NCBI RefSeq assembly: GCF_001423745.1
Contig: NZ_LMPC01000027.1
Coordinates: 52,039-116,038 of the forward strand
Direction of reading: 5' to 3'
From: Arthrobacter sp. Leaf337
GTDB lineage: Bacteria; Actinomycetota; Actinomycetes; Actinomycetales; Micrococcaceae
Length of the DNA: 64,000 nucleotides
Shown here: positions 53,545 to 61,726 of the stretch, one piece after another
Layout: each line of letters begins with the position of its first letter
How positions within the stretch are numbered: position 1 is the first letter of the stretch
Notes under the pieces: model-generated
Databases searched by the model: none
The model's input: the letters and a program-made list of their open reading frames with translations, nothing else
Told to the model about the DNA's origin: nothing
Program-made: the position numbers and the translations under genes

Positions 53545-53625
53545 CCGTGTTCTTCACCGGTTGACCCCACTGTGCCTGTTGTGCCTTCAGGTTCACGCAA
53601 CCGCGCGGCAAGATTCGATCAAGAT
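53545..53625 (-). promoter_or_regulatory. Conserved upstream element, copy B
   Basis: Second copy of the ~80 bp element at 50719-50798. AGGTTCACGCAACCG (53589-53603) and GCAAGATTC (53608-53616) are identical to copy A, and ACCGTGTT/CCGG/CCACT blocks also align, with one 1-nt gap. 58 nt upstream of protein B, between it and the divergent phosphatase gene. Confidence 0.7.
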
Positions 53626-53733
53626 CTGCCCGTTCCTCCGGGCGGTTTGCCCCCGGACAGGAACTGCCTGCGTGTTAAGTTGAAGATCAGGGATCGCACC
53701 GATCTGACAGCCACTCCGGAAAGAGCCCTCACC

Positions 53734-54360
53734 GTGGAATCGCCAACGCCCGTACGGATCCTCACAGTCTGCACGGGAAACATCTGCCGCTCCCCCGTGG
53801 CCGAACGCCTGCTGCAGGCCGGCCTGGACCAGGTCCTGCCCGGCGGCTTCGAGGTGCGGAGCGCCGGCACCCGCGCCATGGTGGGCAGCCCCATCCAGCC
53901 GCTCTCCGCCGACATCGTGAACATGTACGGCGGCACGGACAAGGGCTTCGCGGCACGGCAGCTGACCCCCAAAATCCTCCGCGACACGGACATCGTGCTG
54001 ACCATGACCTCCAAGCACCGCGGCGAGGTGCTGCAGCTGGACGCCTCCCTGCTCAAGCGCACATTCACCATTCGGGAATTCGCGCGGATGCTCGAAGCCC
54101 TCGAGGAGCGTGACGCCGCCGCGGGTGAAGCCAGCCGCAATGAAGGCAACAACAAAGCGCCCGACGCCGGCACGCTCTGGCGTGGCCTGCCCGCCCGCCT
54201 CGCCTCAGTCCGGCACCTCGCCCTGGCCGCGGACAGCGCGGACAACGAAGTGATCGACCCGTACAAACGAGGCCCCGAGGTGTACCGGCAGATGGAAGAC
54301 GAACTGGCCCCCGCCATCCTCACCATCCTCCGCTACGCCCGGCTCAACACGCCCACATAA
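53734..54360 (+). CDS. Low-molecular-weight protein-tyrosine phosphatase (Wzb-like)
   Basis: 208 aa from GTG 53734 (VESPTPVRILTVCTGNICRSPVAERLLQ). The CX5R P-loop is CTGNICRS (residues ~13-20) and the general-acid Asp is in DPYKRGPEVY near the C-terminus. A ~40-residue Ala/Glu-rich insert (EERDAAAGEASRNEGNNKAPDAGTLW) is an unusual addition. Dephosphorylates the tyrosine kinases of polymer export, most likely the one at 46.7 kb. Followed 51 bp later by the LCP gene in the same orientation. Confidence 0.9.
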   Translation: MESPTPVRILTVCTGNICRSPVAERLLQAGLDQVLPGGFEVRSAGTRAMVGSPIQPLSADIVNMYGGTDKGFAARQLTPKILRDTDIVLTMTSKHRGEVLQLDASLLKRTFTIREFARMLEALEERDAAAGEASRNEGNNKAPDAGTLWRGLPARLASVRHLALAADSADNEVIDPYKRGPEVYRQMEDELAPAILTILRYARLNTPT

Positions 54361-54399
54361 CAGCACTTCCGGCGTCGCCCTTTTCCGCATCAGCGGTGG

Positions 54400-54405
54400 T
54401 AGCGT
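54400..54405 (+). promoter_or_regulatory. -10 box TAGCGT of the LCP gene (leaderless)
   Basis: TAGCGT ends 6 nt before ATG 54412. Confidence 0.5.
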
Positions 54406-54411
54406 CCGGTT

Positions 54412-55542
54412 ATGGACAACCAGTCTGATCCGGAAGGAGCGGCTGAAAGCAAGCCGCCGCAGGGAAATTTCGCGTGGCTTCCCGTCTGGCTGCGCCGGCA
54501 GCCCCTTTGGCTCAAAGCCGTCCTGGCCATGGTCCTGGTGATCGCCCTGGGCAGCACCGCGTACGCGTTCTCGCAGGTGGGACGCGGCGGTCCGCCTGCT
54601 CCCACCGCCAGCGGGGTGGCGACGTCGGAAAGCGCCACCGCGACGCCGTCACCCACCGAACCGGCCCCGGCACCGCCCGCGCCTCCACCGGCGCCCGAAC
54701 CGCCGCCCGTGGCCATGAACATCCTGATCATCGGCAGCGACAGCCGCGGCGACTCTCGGGCGGAAGAAGCCCAGGCCGCCGCCGGAACACCGGCCGATCA
54801 GCGCGGCGACGTCCTGATGCTGGTCCACGTGCCGGCCGACCGGCAAAGGATCTACGGCATCTCGATCATGCGCGACATGTGGGTGAACATCCCCGGCCGC
54901 GGCGAAGCCAAGATCAACGCCGGGCTGGAACTGGGCGGTATTCCGCTCATGGTCCAGACCGTGGAGGGGCTGTTCAACACCCACATCGACCACGCCGTGA
55001 TGGTGGACTTCCCGGGCCTGTGGGCCGCCACCGATGCCCTGGGCGGCGTGGACGTGAACGTCACCGTCCCCTTCACGTCCACCCACGACACCCGGCAGAA
55101 TTTCCCCGCCGGCATCAACCACCTCACCGGCGGCCAGGCCCTTGAGTTCGTCCGCGAGCGCTACGCATTTGCCGACGGCGACTTCCAGCGCATCCGCAAC
55201 CAGCAGACATTCCTCAAAGCCGTCATCAGCAAGTTCATGAGCGCCGGCACCCTCACGAACCCGCAAACGGTGCTGAACGTGGTCAACGCCGTCCGGCCGC
55301 ACTGGACGGTCAGCCCAGGCCTCACCGTGGAAACCATGGCGAAGCTGGGCTTCAGCCTGCGTGACGTGGGCCCCGAAGATGCCATCTTCTTCCGGCTGCC
55401 CGACGGCGGCTTCGGCTTCAGCACCACCGGGCAGTCGATCGTCTTCCAGAACCCCGGCGCGATTGGCGCAATATCAGCAGCACTCGCCAGCGGAACCCTG
55501 GCGGACTACGTGGCGGCCAACGGATTCGAGGGCGGGAACTGA
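54412..55542 (+). CDS. LytR-CpsA-Psr (LCP) family glycopolymer ligase
   Basis: 376 aa. Short cytoplasmic N-terminus, one TM helix (LKAVLAMVLVIALGSTAYAFSQV), a Pro/Ala-rich linker, then the LCP domain (about 100-290): NILIIGSDSRGDSR, RGDVLMLVHVPADRQRIYGISIMRDMWVNIPGRGEAKINAGLELGG, LTGGQALEFVRERYAFADGDFQRIRNQQTFLKAV. The Arg and Asp residues that bind polyprenyl pyrophosphate are in RGDVLML and RDMWV. Transfers glycopolymers from lipid carrier to peptidoglycan outside the cell. Completes the locus with the phosphatase and kinase. Confidence 0.93.
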   Translation: MDNQSDPEGAAESKPPQGNFAWLPVWLRRQPLWLKAVLAMVLVIALGSTAYAFSQVGRGGPPAPTASGVATSESATATPSPTEPAPAPPAPPPAPEPPPVAMNILIIGSDSRGDSRAEEAQAAAGTPADQRGDVLMLVHVPADRQRIYGISIMRDMWVNIPGRGEAKINAGLELGGIPLMVQTVEGLFNTHIDHAVMVDFPGLWAATDALGGVDVNVTVPFTSTHDTRQNFPAGINHLTGGQALEFVRERYAFADGDFQRIRNQQTFLKAVISKFMSAGTLTNPQTVLNVVNAVRPHWTVSPGLTVETMAKLGFSLRDVGPEDAIFFRLPDGGFGFSTTGQSIVFQNPGAIGAISAALASGTLADYVAANGFEGGN

Positions 55543-55752
55543 GGGGTCTGGACTTGAGGGCTCGAGACCACCATGCCAAAGGGCCATCTGCAGGCGATTA
55601 TGGGCCTACACAGGTGGCTGTTGAAGCATGGTGATGTTTTCGGTGAGATGAGTTACCGGCGACGGCGGCCGCTTAGGCGGCGAGGCCGCCGTCGTGCGTT
55701 CCGGTAACGTGCGTTCCGGTAACGTGCGTTCCGGTGAGGTGAGCTCCGCTGC
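55543..55752. other. Gene-free tail with tandem repeats
   Basis: No gene. Three 15-bp units of GTGCGTTCCGGTAAC and a duplicated GCTTAGGCGGCGAGGC (55671-55686 and 55751-55766) containing the stop codon of the next gene. Confidence 0.6.
55694..55738. repeat. Three 15-bp tandem repeats
   Basis: GTGCGTTCCGGTAAC at 55694-55708 and 55709-55723, then GTGCGTTCCGGTGAG at 55724-55738. Confidence 0.85.
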
Positions 55753-56112
55753 TTAGGCGGCGAGGCTCATGGCCCGGTTCCTTCGTCGGGTTGCCGTCTC
55801 CGTACCCTTGTGCGCGGTAACCCGCGGTGCGGGAGCCAGGACGCTGATGTTGCATTCCGACTGGAGCGGATCAATGGACGCCGGCAGGTGGTGCGATTCC
55901 GAACATGCCTGCAGCTGCTCCATTGCAGCCGGCTCAACATGTGCGTGGCTCACATCCAACACCAGGTGGAGCCCTTCTTTCAAATGATTTGCCCTCTTCA
56001 CAACCACATACAGGGCCTGGAGGCTTTTCGCCGTCACATGTCCTTGGGCGGCGACTTCAGCCTGTCCGCAATCGAGATCGAGCCGTACTAAAACCTTGAG
56101 TTTGTCGTTCAA
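55753..56112 (-). CDS. Small protein of unknown function, STAS-like pattern
   Basis: 119 aa. Alternating strand/helix pattern KVLVRLDLDCGQAEVAAQGHVTAKSLQALYVVVKRA...GLHLVLDVSHAHVEPAAMEQLQ, which resembles a STAS domain (anti-sigma-antagonist type), but no Ser at the usual phosphorylation site is clear. Basic Arg/Ala C-terminus. The stop codon region is duplicated 80 bp downstream, separated by 15-bp repeats. Low confidence in the fold. Confidence 0.55.
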   Translation of the reverse strand: MNDKLKVLVRLDLDCGQAEVAAQGHVTAKSLQALYVVVKRANHLKEGLHLVLDVSHAHVEPAAMEQLQACSESHHLPASIDPLQSECNISVLAPAPRVTAHKGTETATRRRNRAMSLAA

Positions 56113-56275
56113 GTGTTTCCCCTATTCACTGCATGGCCGCGACGCTGCGACCTCCATCAGACTAAGGAGCGAATGTGACCTACGCAACACTGAGCGTCAC
56201 ATGCGGAAAGAGTGGCGTTATGAACGGCGGGGGGTGTTGTGGCCGGCTGCGGCGTGGGGTAATGACTCGCCTACG

Positions 56276-57349
56276 ATGGAGCCGGTGAAGACCTGGACGT
56301 TTGTGGCATGGATGGAACGCCGCCAGATCGGCCTGTATCTTGCCGCGATTGTGGCCGGTGCCGCAGCGGGTTTGTTGGCGCCGGACTCGGCCGCCGCGCT
56401 GGAGCTGGCCATCAATCCGGTACTGGGGCTGCTGCTCTACGCGACATTCCTGGGGATCCCGTTCGCGTCACTGGGACGCGCCCTACGCGACGTGCCCTTC
56501 ATGGCGACGGTGCTGGTGCTCAACTTCGCCGTGGTGCCCCTGGTGGTGTTCGGGCTGAGCCGTTTCGTCGCCGGCGATCAGGCGCTCCTGGTGGGCTTAC
56601 TGCTGGTACTCCTCACGCCGTGCATAGACTACGTGATCGTGTTCACCGGTCTGGCCGGCGGGGCCGCCGACCGGCTGCTCGCCGCGGCACCGGTACTGAT
56701 GCTCGCCCAGATGCTCCTGCTGCCGGTGTACTTGTTGATGTTCGTGGGGCCGGAGCTGGTGTCGGCGATTGATCCGGCGCCGTTTGTGCAAGCACTGGTG
56801 GGGCTGATCATCGTTCCGCTGGGTTTGGCGGCGCTGACGCAGTGGCTTGCCGGGCGGTTCTTGCCGGGCGGGGAAGGTGACCTTCCCGCCGTCGGGCACC
56901 CGGGTGACGGCGCCGCCGTCGGGCGTTCCGTTATCGGTTCCGCTGCGGGGCACAAAGTCATGGCGGTGATGCAAGCGCTGATGGTCCCGCTCATGATGGC
57001 GACGCTGGCCGTGGTGGTGGGTTCGCAGATCGTGGGCGTGCGCCAGGAACTGGGTTCGCTGCTGGCCGTGGTGCCGCTGTATGCCGCGTTCCTGCTGGTG
57101 ATGGTGCCGCTGGGCCTGCTCGCGGCCCGGACCGCCCGGCTGGATGCCCCGGCGAGCCTGGCCGTGGTGTTCAGCGGCGCGACCCGCAATTCGCTGGTAG
57201 TGCTTCCGCTGGCACTGGCGCTTCCCGAGCCGCTGGCCCTCGCCGCGCTGGTGGTGGTGACGCAGACCCTGGTGGAGCTAGTCGGCATGGTGGCCTATGT
57301 GCGCTTCCTGCCGGGGTTGGTGCCTGCCGATTCGCGGCTCCGACACTAG
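56276..57349 (+). CDS. Bile-acid:sodium-symporter/ACR3-type transporter (BASS superfamily)
   Basis: 357 aa from ATG 56276 (MEPVKTWTFVAWMERRQIGLYLAAIVAGAAAGLL). About 10 TM segments: INPVLGLLLYATFLGIPFASLGRALRD, LVLNFAVVPLVVFGLSRFVAG, LLLVLLTPCIDYVIVFTGLAGG, with the LTPCxDYVIVFTxLAxG motif of arsenite/ACR3-like and BASS carriers. Possibly exports arsenite or imports organic anions. A Gly-rich cytoplasmic insert (GGEGDLPAVGHPGDGAAVG) interrupts the middle. No ars genes are nearby, so the substrate is open. Confidence 0.8.
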   Translation: MEPVKTWTFVAWMERRQIGLYLAAIVAGAAAGLLAPDSAAALELAINPVLGLLLYATFLGIPFASLGRALRDVPFMATVLVLNFAVVPLVVFGLSRFVAGDQALLVGLLLVLLTPCIDYVIVFTGLAGGAADRLLAAAPVLMLAQMLLLPVYLLMFVGPELVSAIDPAPFVQALVGLIIVPLGLAALTQWLAGRFLPGGEGDLPAVGHPGDGAAVGRSVIGSAAGHKVMAVMQALMVPLMMATLAVVVGSQIVGVRQELGSLLAVVPLYAAFLLVMVPLGLLAARTARLDAPASLAVVFSGATRNSLVVLPLALALPEPLALAALVVVTQTLVELVGMVAYVRFLPGLVPADSRLRH

Positions 57350-57720
57350 GCCCTGGCATACGGTGGGGCTGAGCTATTCACGCTGGGCTGGGAAACTTCA
57401 CGTGAGCTAAGGGCCGGCGGTGCCTGGGGAAGCCTCGGTCTCAGAAGGCTTATCACCGCCGGCCCAGCTCAACGTGATCCGGAACGTTGTCCGGGCCAAG
57501 TATCGGACTGGCGGGAGTTCCCAGGGGGACCAGGTCCTCCGCCGACCGACTCCTACAGACTATTTACCGCCAACATCCTGTGCGTGAGTGGCCACTACTT
57601 GTCTTTAAGTTGTAGAAGTGACGCGGTGTGCAGGGCGCTACGCACGAAGAAAGCGGACCACTCTATCCCCCGGTAGCGAACGCGGGTGCCCGGAGCGGAA
57701 TAGCTTTATATATTGAGTCA
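57350..57720. other. Intergenic region with a two-tier inverted repeat
   Basis: No gene. It holds the large stem-loop described separately and probably the promoter of the S9 peptidase. Confidence 0.5.
57404..57470. repeat. Two-tier inverted repeat
   Basis: GGGCCGGCGGT (57411-57421) pairs with ACCGCCGGCCC (57455-57465), extended by GAGCT/AGCTC on the outside, and encloses a second stem AAGCCT (57430-57435) / AGGCTT (57446-57451). It could be a bidirectional terminator after the transporter, or a dispersed palindromic element. Confidence 0.65.
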
Positions 57721-59940
57721 ATGACCCAGACTCCAGTGCAGCACCCTGCCGACCACACCCCTGCGTCCGCCGCCCCCGTTGCCCGGAAGGTCCCGAAGGA
57801 ACGGACCCACCACGGCGACACCTTCGTGGACAACTACGAATGGCTGCGGGCCAAGGACTCCGAGGACGTGGTGGAGCACCTCAAGGCCGAAAACGCCTAC
57901 CAGGAGAGCGTCACCGCCCACCAGGAACCGCTCCGGGAAGCGATCTTCCAGGAAATCAAGGGACGCACGCAGGAGACAGACTTGTCTGTCCCGAACCGCA
58001 AGGACGGCTGGTGGTACTACACCCGCTCCGTGGAGGGCAAGGAGTATGGCATCCAGTGCCGAGTCAAGGCCCGGAACACCGGGGACCCGGTGGCCGACTG
58101 GACGCCCCCGGCGGTGGAGGCCGGCGTCGAACTTCCCGGCGAAGAAGTCCTGCTGGACTGCAACGTGGAAGCCGAAGGCAAGCCGTTCTTCGCGGTGGGC
58201 GGCACCGCCGTGACCGTGGACGGCAACCTCTACGCCTACGCCGTGGACAACGCCGGCGACGAACGCTTCACGCTGCGCTTCAAGGACCTGCGCACCGGCG
58301 AAATGCTTCCGGACGTCATCGAGAACATCTTCTACGGCGTCTCCTTCTCCCCCGACGGCACGCGCCTGTTCTACACCGTGGTGGACGACGCCTGGCGCCC
58401 CTACCAGGTGAAGTCCCACGTGCTGGGCACGCCGGTCGCCGACGATGAGGTGATTTACCAGGAGGACGACGTCGCCATGTGGCTGGGCTTCGATCTCTCC
58501 TCCGACAGGCGTCACCTCGTGCTGAGCATCGGCTGCTCCGAGTACAGCGAGACGCGGCTGCTCCGCTTTGACGATTACGACGCCGGACTCAGCACCGTGA
58601 TCTCCCGCGACGAACGCGTCCTCTACGAGGCCGAGCCGTTCCTGCTGGATGGTGCCGAACGGATTCTGGTGACGCACAACCGGAACGCCATCAACTCCAT
58701 GGTGTCGCTGGTGGACCCGGCCGAGCTCGCTAAGCCGCTGGCCGAGCAGGAGTGGACCACCGTCGTCGAACATTCCGACCAGGTGCGCGTCAACGGCGCG
58801 GGCGTCACGTCCACGCACGTGATTGTGTCCGTCCGCAAGGACACCATTGAGCGCGTGCAGGTGCTGGCGCTGGCCGGTCTGGGCACGCCCGCGCAGGGCG
58901 ATCCGGTGGAACCGGCGTTCGACGAGGAACTGTACACCGCAGGTGTGGCGGGGTCCGACTACGAGGCGCCGGTGATCCGGATGGGCTACACGTCCTACTT
59001 CACGCCGTCGCGCGTGTACGACTTCGTGCTGCCCACCGCTTCCCAGCCCGCGGGCGAGCTGCTGCTCCGCAAGGAGAGCCCGGTGCTGGGCGGCTACTCG
59101 CCGTCCGACTACGTGGCCACCCGGGAATGGGCGACGGCGGCCGACGGCACCCGCGTTCCACTGTCGGTACTGCGGCACGCCTCGGTTTCCCGCGATTCCT
59201 CCGCGGCCGGGCTGGTGTACGGGTACGGTTCCTACGAACTGAGCATGGACCCCGGCTTCGGCATCCCGCGGCTGTCGCTGCTGGACCGCGGGATTGTGTT
59301 CGTGATCGCGCACATCCGCGGCGGCGGCGAGCTGGGCCGGCACTGGTACGAGGACGGCAAGAAGCTCCACAAGAAGAACACGTTCACGGACTTCATCGCG
59401 GCCACGGACTGGCTGGCTGGTTCCGGATGGGTCGCGCCTGACCGCATTGCCGCGATGGGCGGGTCCGCGGGCGGTCTGCTGATGGGCGCCGTGGCCAACC
59501 TGGCACCGGAAAAGTACGCCGCCATTGTGGCCGCCGTGCCGTTCGTGGATGCGCTGACCACCATCCTCGATCCGGAGCTGCCGCTCTCCGCCCTCGAGTG
59601 GGAGGAATGGGGCAACCCGATCACGGACCCTGACGTGTACGCGTACATGAAGTCCTACACGCCGTACGAGAACGTTGGCGCCCTGCCCTATCCGAAGATC
59701 GCCGCCGTGACCTCGTTCAACGACACGCGCGTCCTGTACGTGGAGCCGGCCAAGTGGGTGCAGGCCCTTCGTGCGGTTTCCACCGGGTCCGAGCCGATCG
59801 TCATGAAGATCGAGATGGACGGCGGCCACGGCGGGGCCTCCGGCCGGTATGTCCAGTGGCGCGAGCGGGCCTGGGACTACGCCTTCGTGGCCGACTCCGT
59901 GGGCGCCGTGGAGCTGCTGCCGGGGGCCGGGCTGAAGTAG
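57721..59940 (+). CDS. ptrB: S9-family oligopeptidase B (prolyl-oligopeptidase-type)
   Basis: 739 aa from ATG 57721. The N-terminal beta-propeller starts KVPKERTHHGDTFVDNYEWLRAKDSEDVVEHL, typical of oligopeptidase B. C-terminal alpha/beta-hydrolase domain: YGSYELSMDPGFGIPRLSLLDRGIVFVIAHIRGGGELGRHWYEDG, nucleophile GGSAGGLLMG (Ser), Asp in FNDTRVLYVEPAKW region, and His in EMDGGHGGASGR. Cleaves oligopeptides after Arg/Lys in the cytoplasm. Overlapping antisense 703-aa frame is a codon-bias artefact. Confidence 0.93.
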   Translation: MTQTPVQHPADHTPASAAPVARKVPKERTHHGDTFVDNYEWLRAKDSEDVVEHLKAENAYQESVTAHQEPLREAIFQEIKGRTQETDLSVPNRKDGWWYYTRSVEGKEYGIQCRVKARNTGDPVADWTPPAVEAGVELPGEEVLLDCNVEAEGKPFFAVGGTAVTVDGNLYAYAVDNAGDERFTLRFKDLRTGEMLPDVIENIFYGVSFSPDGTRLFYTVVDDAWRPYQVKSHVLGTPVADDEVIYQEDDVAMWLGFDLSSDRRHLVLSIGCSEYSETRLLRFDDYDAGLSTVISRDERVLYEAEPFLLDGAERILVTHNRNAINSMVSLVDPAELAKPLAEQEWTTVVEHSDQVRVNGAGVTSTHVIVSVRKDTIERVQVLALAGLGTPAQGDPVEPAFDEELYTAGVAGSDYEAPVIRMGYTSYFTPSRVYDFVLPTASQPAGELLLRKESPVLGGYSPSDYVATREWATAADGTRVPLSVLRHASVSRDSSAAGLVYGYGSYELSMDPGFGIPRLSLLDRGIVFVIAHIRGGGELGRHWYEDGKKLHKKNTFTDFIAATDWLAGSGWVAPDRIAAMGGSAGGLLMGAVANLAPEKYAAIVAAVPFVDALTTILDPELPLSALEWEEWGNPITDPDVYAYMKSYTPYENVGALPYPKIAAVTSFNDTRVLYVEPAKWVQALRAVSTGSEPIVMKIEMDGGHGGASGRYVQWRERAWDYAFVADSVGAVELLPGAGLK

Positions 59941-59949
59941 GGTTCAACT

Positions 59950-60017
59950 CCCCATCGATTGCTCCGTAACGGCCGTTCTGAGCCCCCAAAACGGCAGTTA
60001 CGGAGCAGCGGATGGGG
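59950..60017. repeat. Imperfect palindrome TGCTCCGTAAC / GTTACGGAGCA (dispersed-repeat-like)
   Basis: CCCCATC (59950-59956) pairs with GATGGGG (60011-60017), TGCTCCGTAAC (59960-59970) with GTTACGGAGCA (59997-60007), GCCGTT with AACGGC. The TGCTCCGTAAC word is one I associate with recurrent Arthrobacter intergenic palindromes. It lies between the convergent S9 peptidase and SRPBCC genes and could terminate both. Confidence 0.65.
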
Positions 60018-60028
60018 TATGTGGCGGG

Positions 60029-60484
60029 CTATCCGCCGTCGTGGTGTTCGGCCAATAAGTCCGCGAGGGTCTCGAGGTTCGCGCGGACCGTCCGGGTATG
60101 GGCCTTCTGCACGAACGGGTCGGCCAGTTTGCCGAAGACCCCGCCGAGCCCGGTGCCTGCATCGATGCGGTGGGTGAGGCGGGTCCCGTCGCCCTCGGAC
60201 TCAAGGGTGTCTGTGATGGTGAAGTCGAACTTGCCTTCAACGGAACGGATCACCGTCTTGTTGGGCGGATCGAAGTGGGTGTTTTCGCTGACCCAGTCGA
60301 AGTGCCGGCCCAATACCTTGCTGCTGCCTTTGGTCCGCGTGCCCACCCCAACGGGACCGTCGCCTATCTGTTCTGCCTGGACAACGGATGAATCCCAGAC
60401 GGGGATGTTCTCGCTCTTGATCAGGAACTCGAAGACCTCCTGGGGCGGGCGGGCTATGAAGACACTTTCTTCGATCACGGGCAT
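60029..60484 (-). CDS. SRPBCC-family protein (START-like)
   Basis: 151 aa from ATG 60484 (MPVIEESVFIARPPQEVFEFLIKSENIPVWDSSVV); a longer frame to 60577 lacks similarity. GAGGAG is just upstream. Polyketide_cyclase/dehydrase-like hot-dog helix-grip fold: IARPPQEVFEFL...NIPVWDSSV at the N-terminus and the C-terminal long helix (GVFGKLADPFVQKAHTRTVRANLETLADLL). Binds a hydrophobic ligand of unknown identity. Convergent with the S9 peptidase. Confidence 0.85.
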   Translation of the reverse strand: MPVIEESVFIARPPQEVFEFLIKSENIPVWDSSVVQAEQIGDGPVGVGTRTKGSSKVLGRHFDWVSENTHFDPPNKTVIRSVEGKFDFTITDTLESEGDGTRLTHRIDAGTGLGGVFGKLADPFVQKAHTRTVRANLETLADLLAEHHDGG

Positions 60485-60624
60485 GGCGGGCACTCCTCGG
60501 ACACGCCTGCTGACGGCACGGCTCGGCCGCCAGGTAGGTTTAGCGCCAGTGTGGTCCGCCCCCGGCTGTGGTGTCAACGCTGCGGCGGCCCGGCGGAAGG
60601 GCCCGTAGAACCCGACGATAATCC

Positions 60625-60674
60625 GATGGTTGAGCCTGTCGAGACCCGGTCCCGACAGGCTCCATCACCGGTGG
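60625..60674. repeat. REP-like doublet (GGTTGAGCCTGTCGAGACC and its inverse)
   Basis: GAGCCTGTCG pairs with CGACAGGCTC around a short loop. GGTTGAGCCTGTCGAGACC is one copy and the sequence to 60674 gives a second, inverted one. The same word encodes VVEPVET in the E2 linker at 18309. Intergenic, just downstream of the membrane protein. Confidence 0.75.
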
Positions 60675-60684
60675 TTGGCTCGAA

Positions 60685-61422
60685 CTATGCGGTGACTGGA
60701 CCCGTCGGTGCCGCGGCGCTGGCGGCCTGTCCGCGGCGGCCGCTGGGCCACATTTGCACAGCCATGACGAACGCCCAGGCGGCCATGAGCACCAGCGCCA
60801 CCAACCGGGGCGCCGAATCGAACAGGCCAACATAGGAAACCATCAGGCCGTGGATGATCCATGCGATTCCCGAAGCCGCGGCCAGCCATCCCGGCCAGCG
60901 GGCGAACGCGTAGCCGTACGCGATAGCCAGCCCGTAGAAAATCAGCGCGAGTCCGAGCAGGATGTTGGAATAGCTCTGCAGCGCGTACTCAGTCCATCTC
61001 AACCCCATGGCTGCCGAAAGCGCTGACGACTCCTGATCGGCGGGAGCCACCGCCCAGGAATCCACCGCCCATTTGAGCGCCACACCATCCACCGCCTGGA
61101 GCATGGTGATGGCCGCCGCGGTCAGCACCACCGCGACCAGGCCGAACCGCGCCAGCGGTTTTGGCCCCTCCTTCTTGGCGGTCATGGCAAAGTACAGGGC
61201 CACGAGCCCGCCGAAGAACATCAGGGCGGCGAGCCACTGCGTGAAGTGGATGGCAATCCAGCCATCGGTCTGCGCGTACTCCCTAAAGACTGCAGTGTGG
61301 TTCATGGGGTCTTCCCTGGACGGGTGCACCGCCGTTGCGGCCACCAGCAGGATGACCCCGAGGGGAAGCGCAATCGCACCGATCCTCCCCCAGAATGCTC
61401 TTGGTTCCACGTCCGTTTCCAT
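60685..61422 (-). CDS. Membrane protein of unknown function
   Basis: 245 aa from ATG 61422 (METDVEPRAFWGRIGAIALPLGVILLVAATAVHPSREDPMNHTAVF). About 6 hydrophobic segments (IALPLGVILLVAATAV, IHFTQWLAALMFFGGLVALYFAM, LARFGLVAVVLTAAAITMLQAV, YSNILLGLALIFYGLAIAYGYAF, WLAAASGIAWIIHGLMVSYVGLF, LVALVLMAAWAFVMAVQMW). HPxxxDPxNHxAVFxEYAxxxxWxxxHxxQ is a conserved loop in actinobacterial homologues. No named domain. Confidence 0.75.
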   Translation of the reverse strand: METDVEPRAFWGRIGAIALPLGVILLVAATAVHPSREDPMNHTAVFREYAQTDGWIAIHFTQWLAALMFFGGLVALYFAMTAKKEGPKPLARFGLVAVVLTAAAITMLQAVDGVALKWAVDSWAVAPADQESSALSAAMGLRWTEYALQSYSNILLGLALIFYGLAIAYGYAFARWPGWLAAASGIAWIIHGLMVSYVGLFDSAPRLVALVLMAAWAFVMAVQMWPSGRRGQAASAAAPTGPVTA

Positions 61423-61604
61423 CGCCTTCTCCTCTCCAAGCCGGCTGCTTCCCAACGGTGCCCGTGATCCCCTGCGGGAGGCATGGCCAGGCTTTCCATC
61501 GCTTCAATGTGGCTGGAGCGGGCGAGATTAACTTCGCCCGTAGCAACAGATTAGGAGCATGAAGCTAGAAGAGGTAGCCCTTCTCGAAGAGCGCACCCTG
61601 GCCG

Positions 61605-61680
61605 CTTCAGCACACTGGGGGCCATAGACACTGCCACCGCATCTGCAGCCTGCGTACCGTGGTGGATGTGGACGAAGTGA
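61605..61680 (+). repeat. Truncated duplicate of the 63 kb regulator promoter/start region
   Basis: GCTTCAGCACACTGGGGG, ATAGACACTGCCACCG and the GTGGATGTGGAC start region match 62947-63021 in order. The coding part is lost after a few codons. Relic of a duplication or an insertion. Confidence 0.7.
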
Positions 61681-61726
61681 GCTACTCCAGAACCGATGCT
61701 GAACCCCTACGGAGAGGTAACACACG

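Noticed and set aside
57718..59829. 703-aa minus-strand open frame opposite the S9 peptidase
   Set aside because: It is His/Val/Gly/Arg-rich without a recognisable domain and lies wholly inside a well-conserved gene; long antisense frames are expected from GC-rich codon bias.
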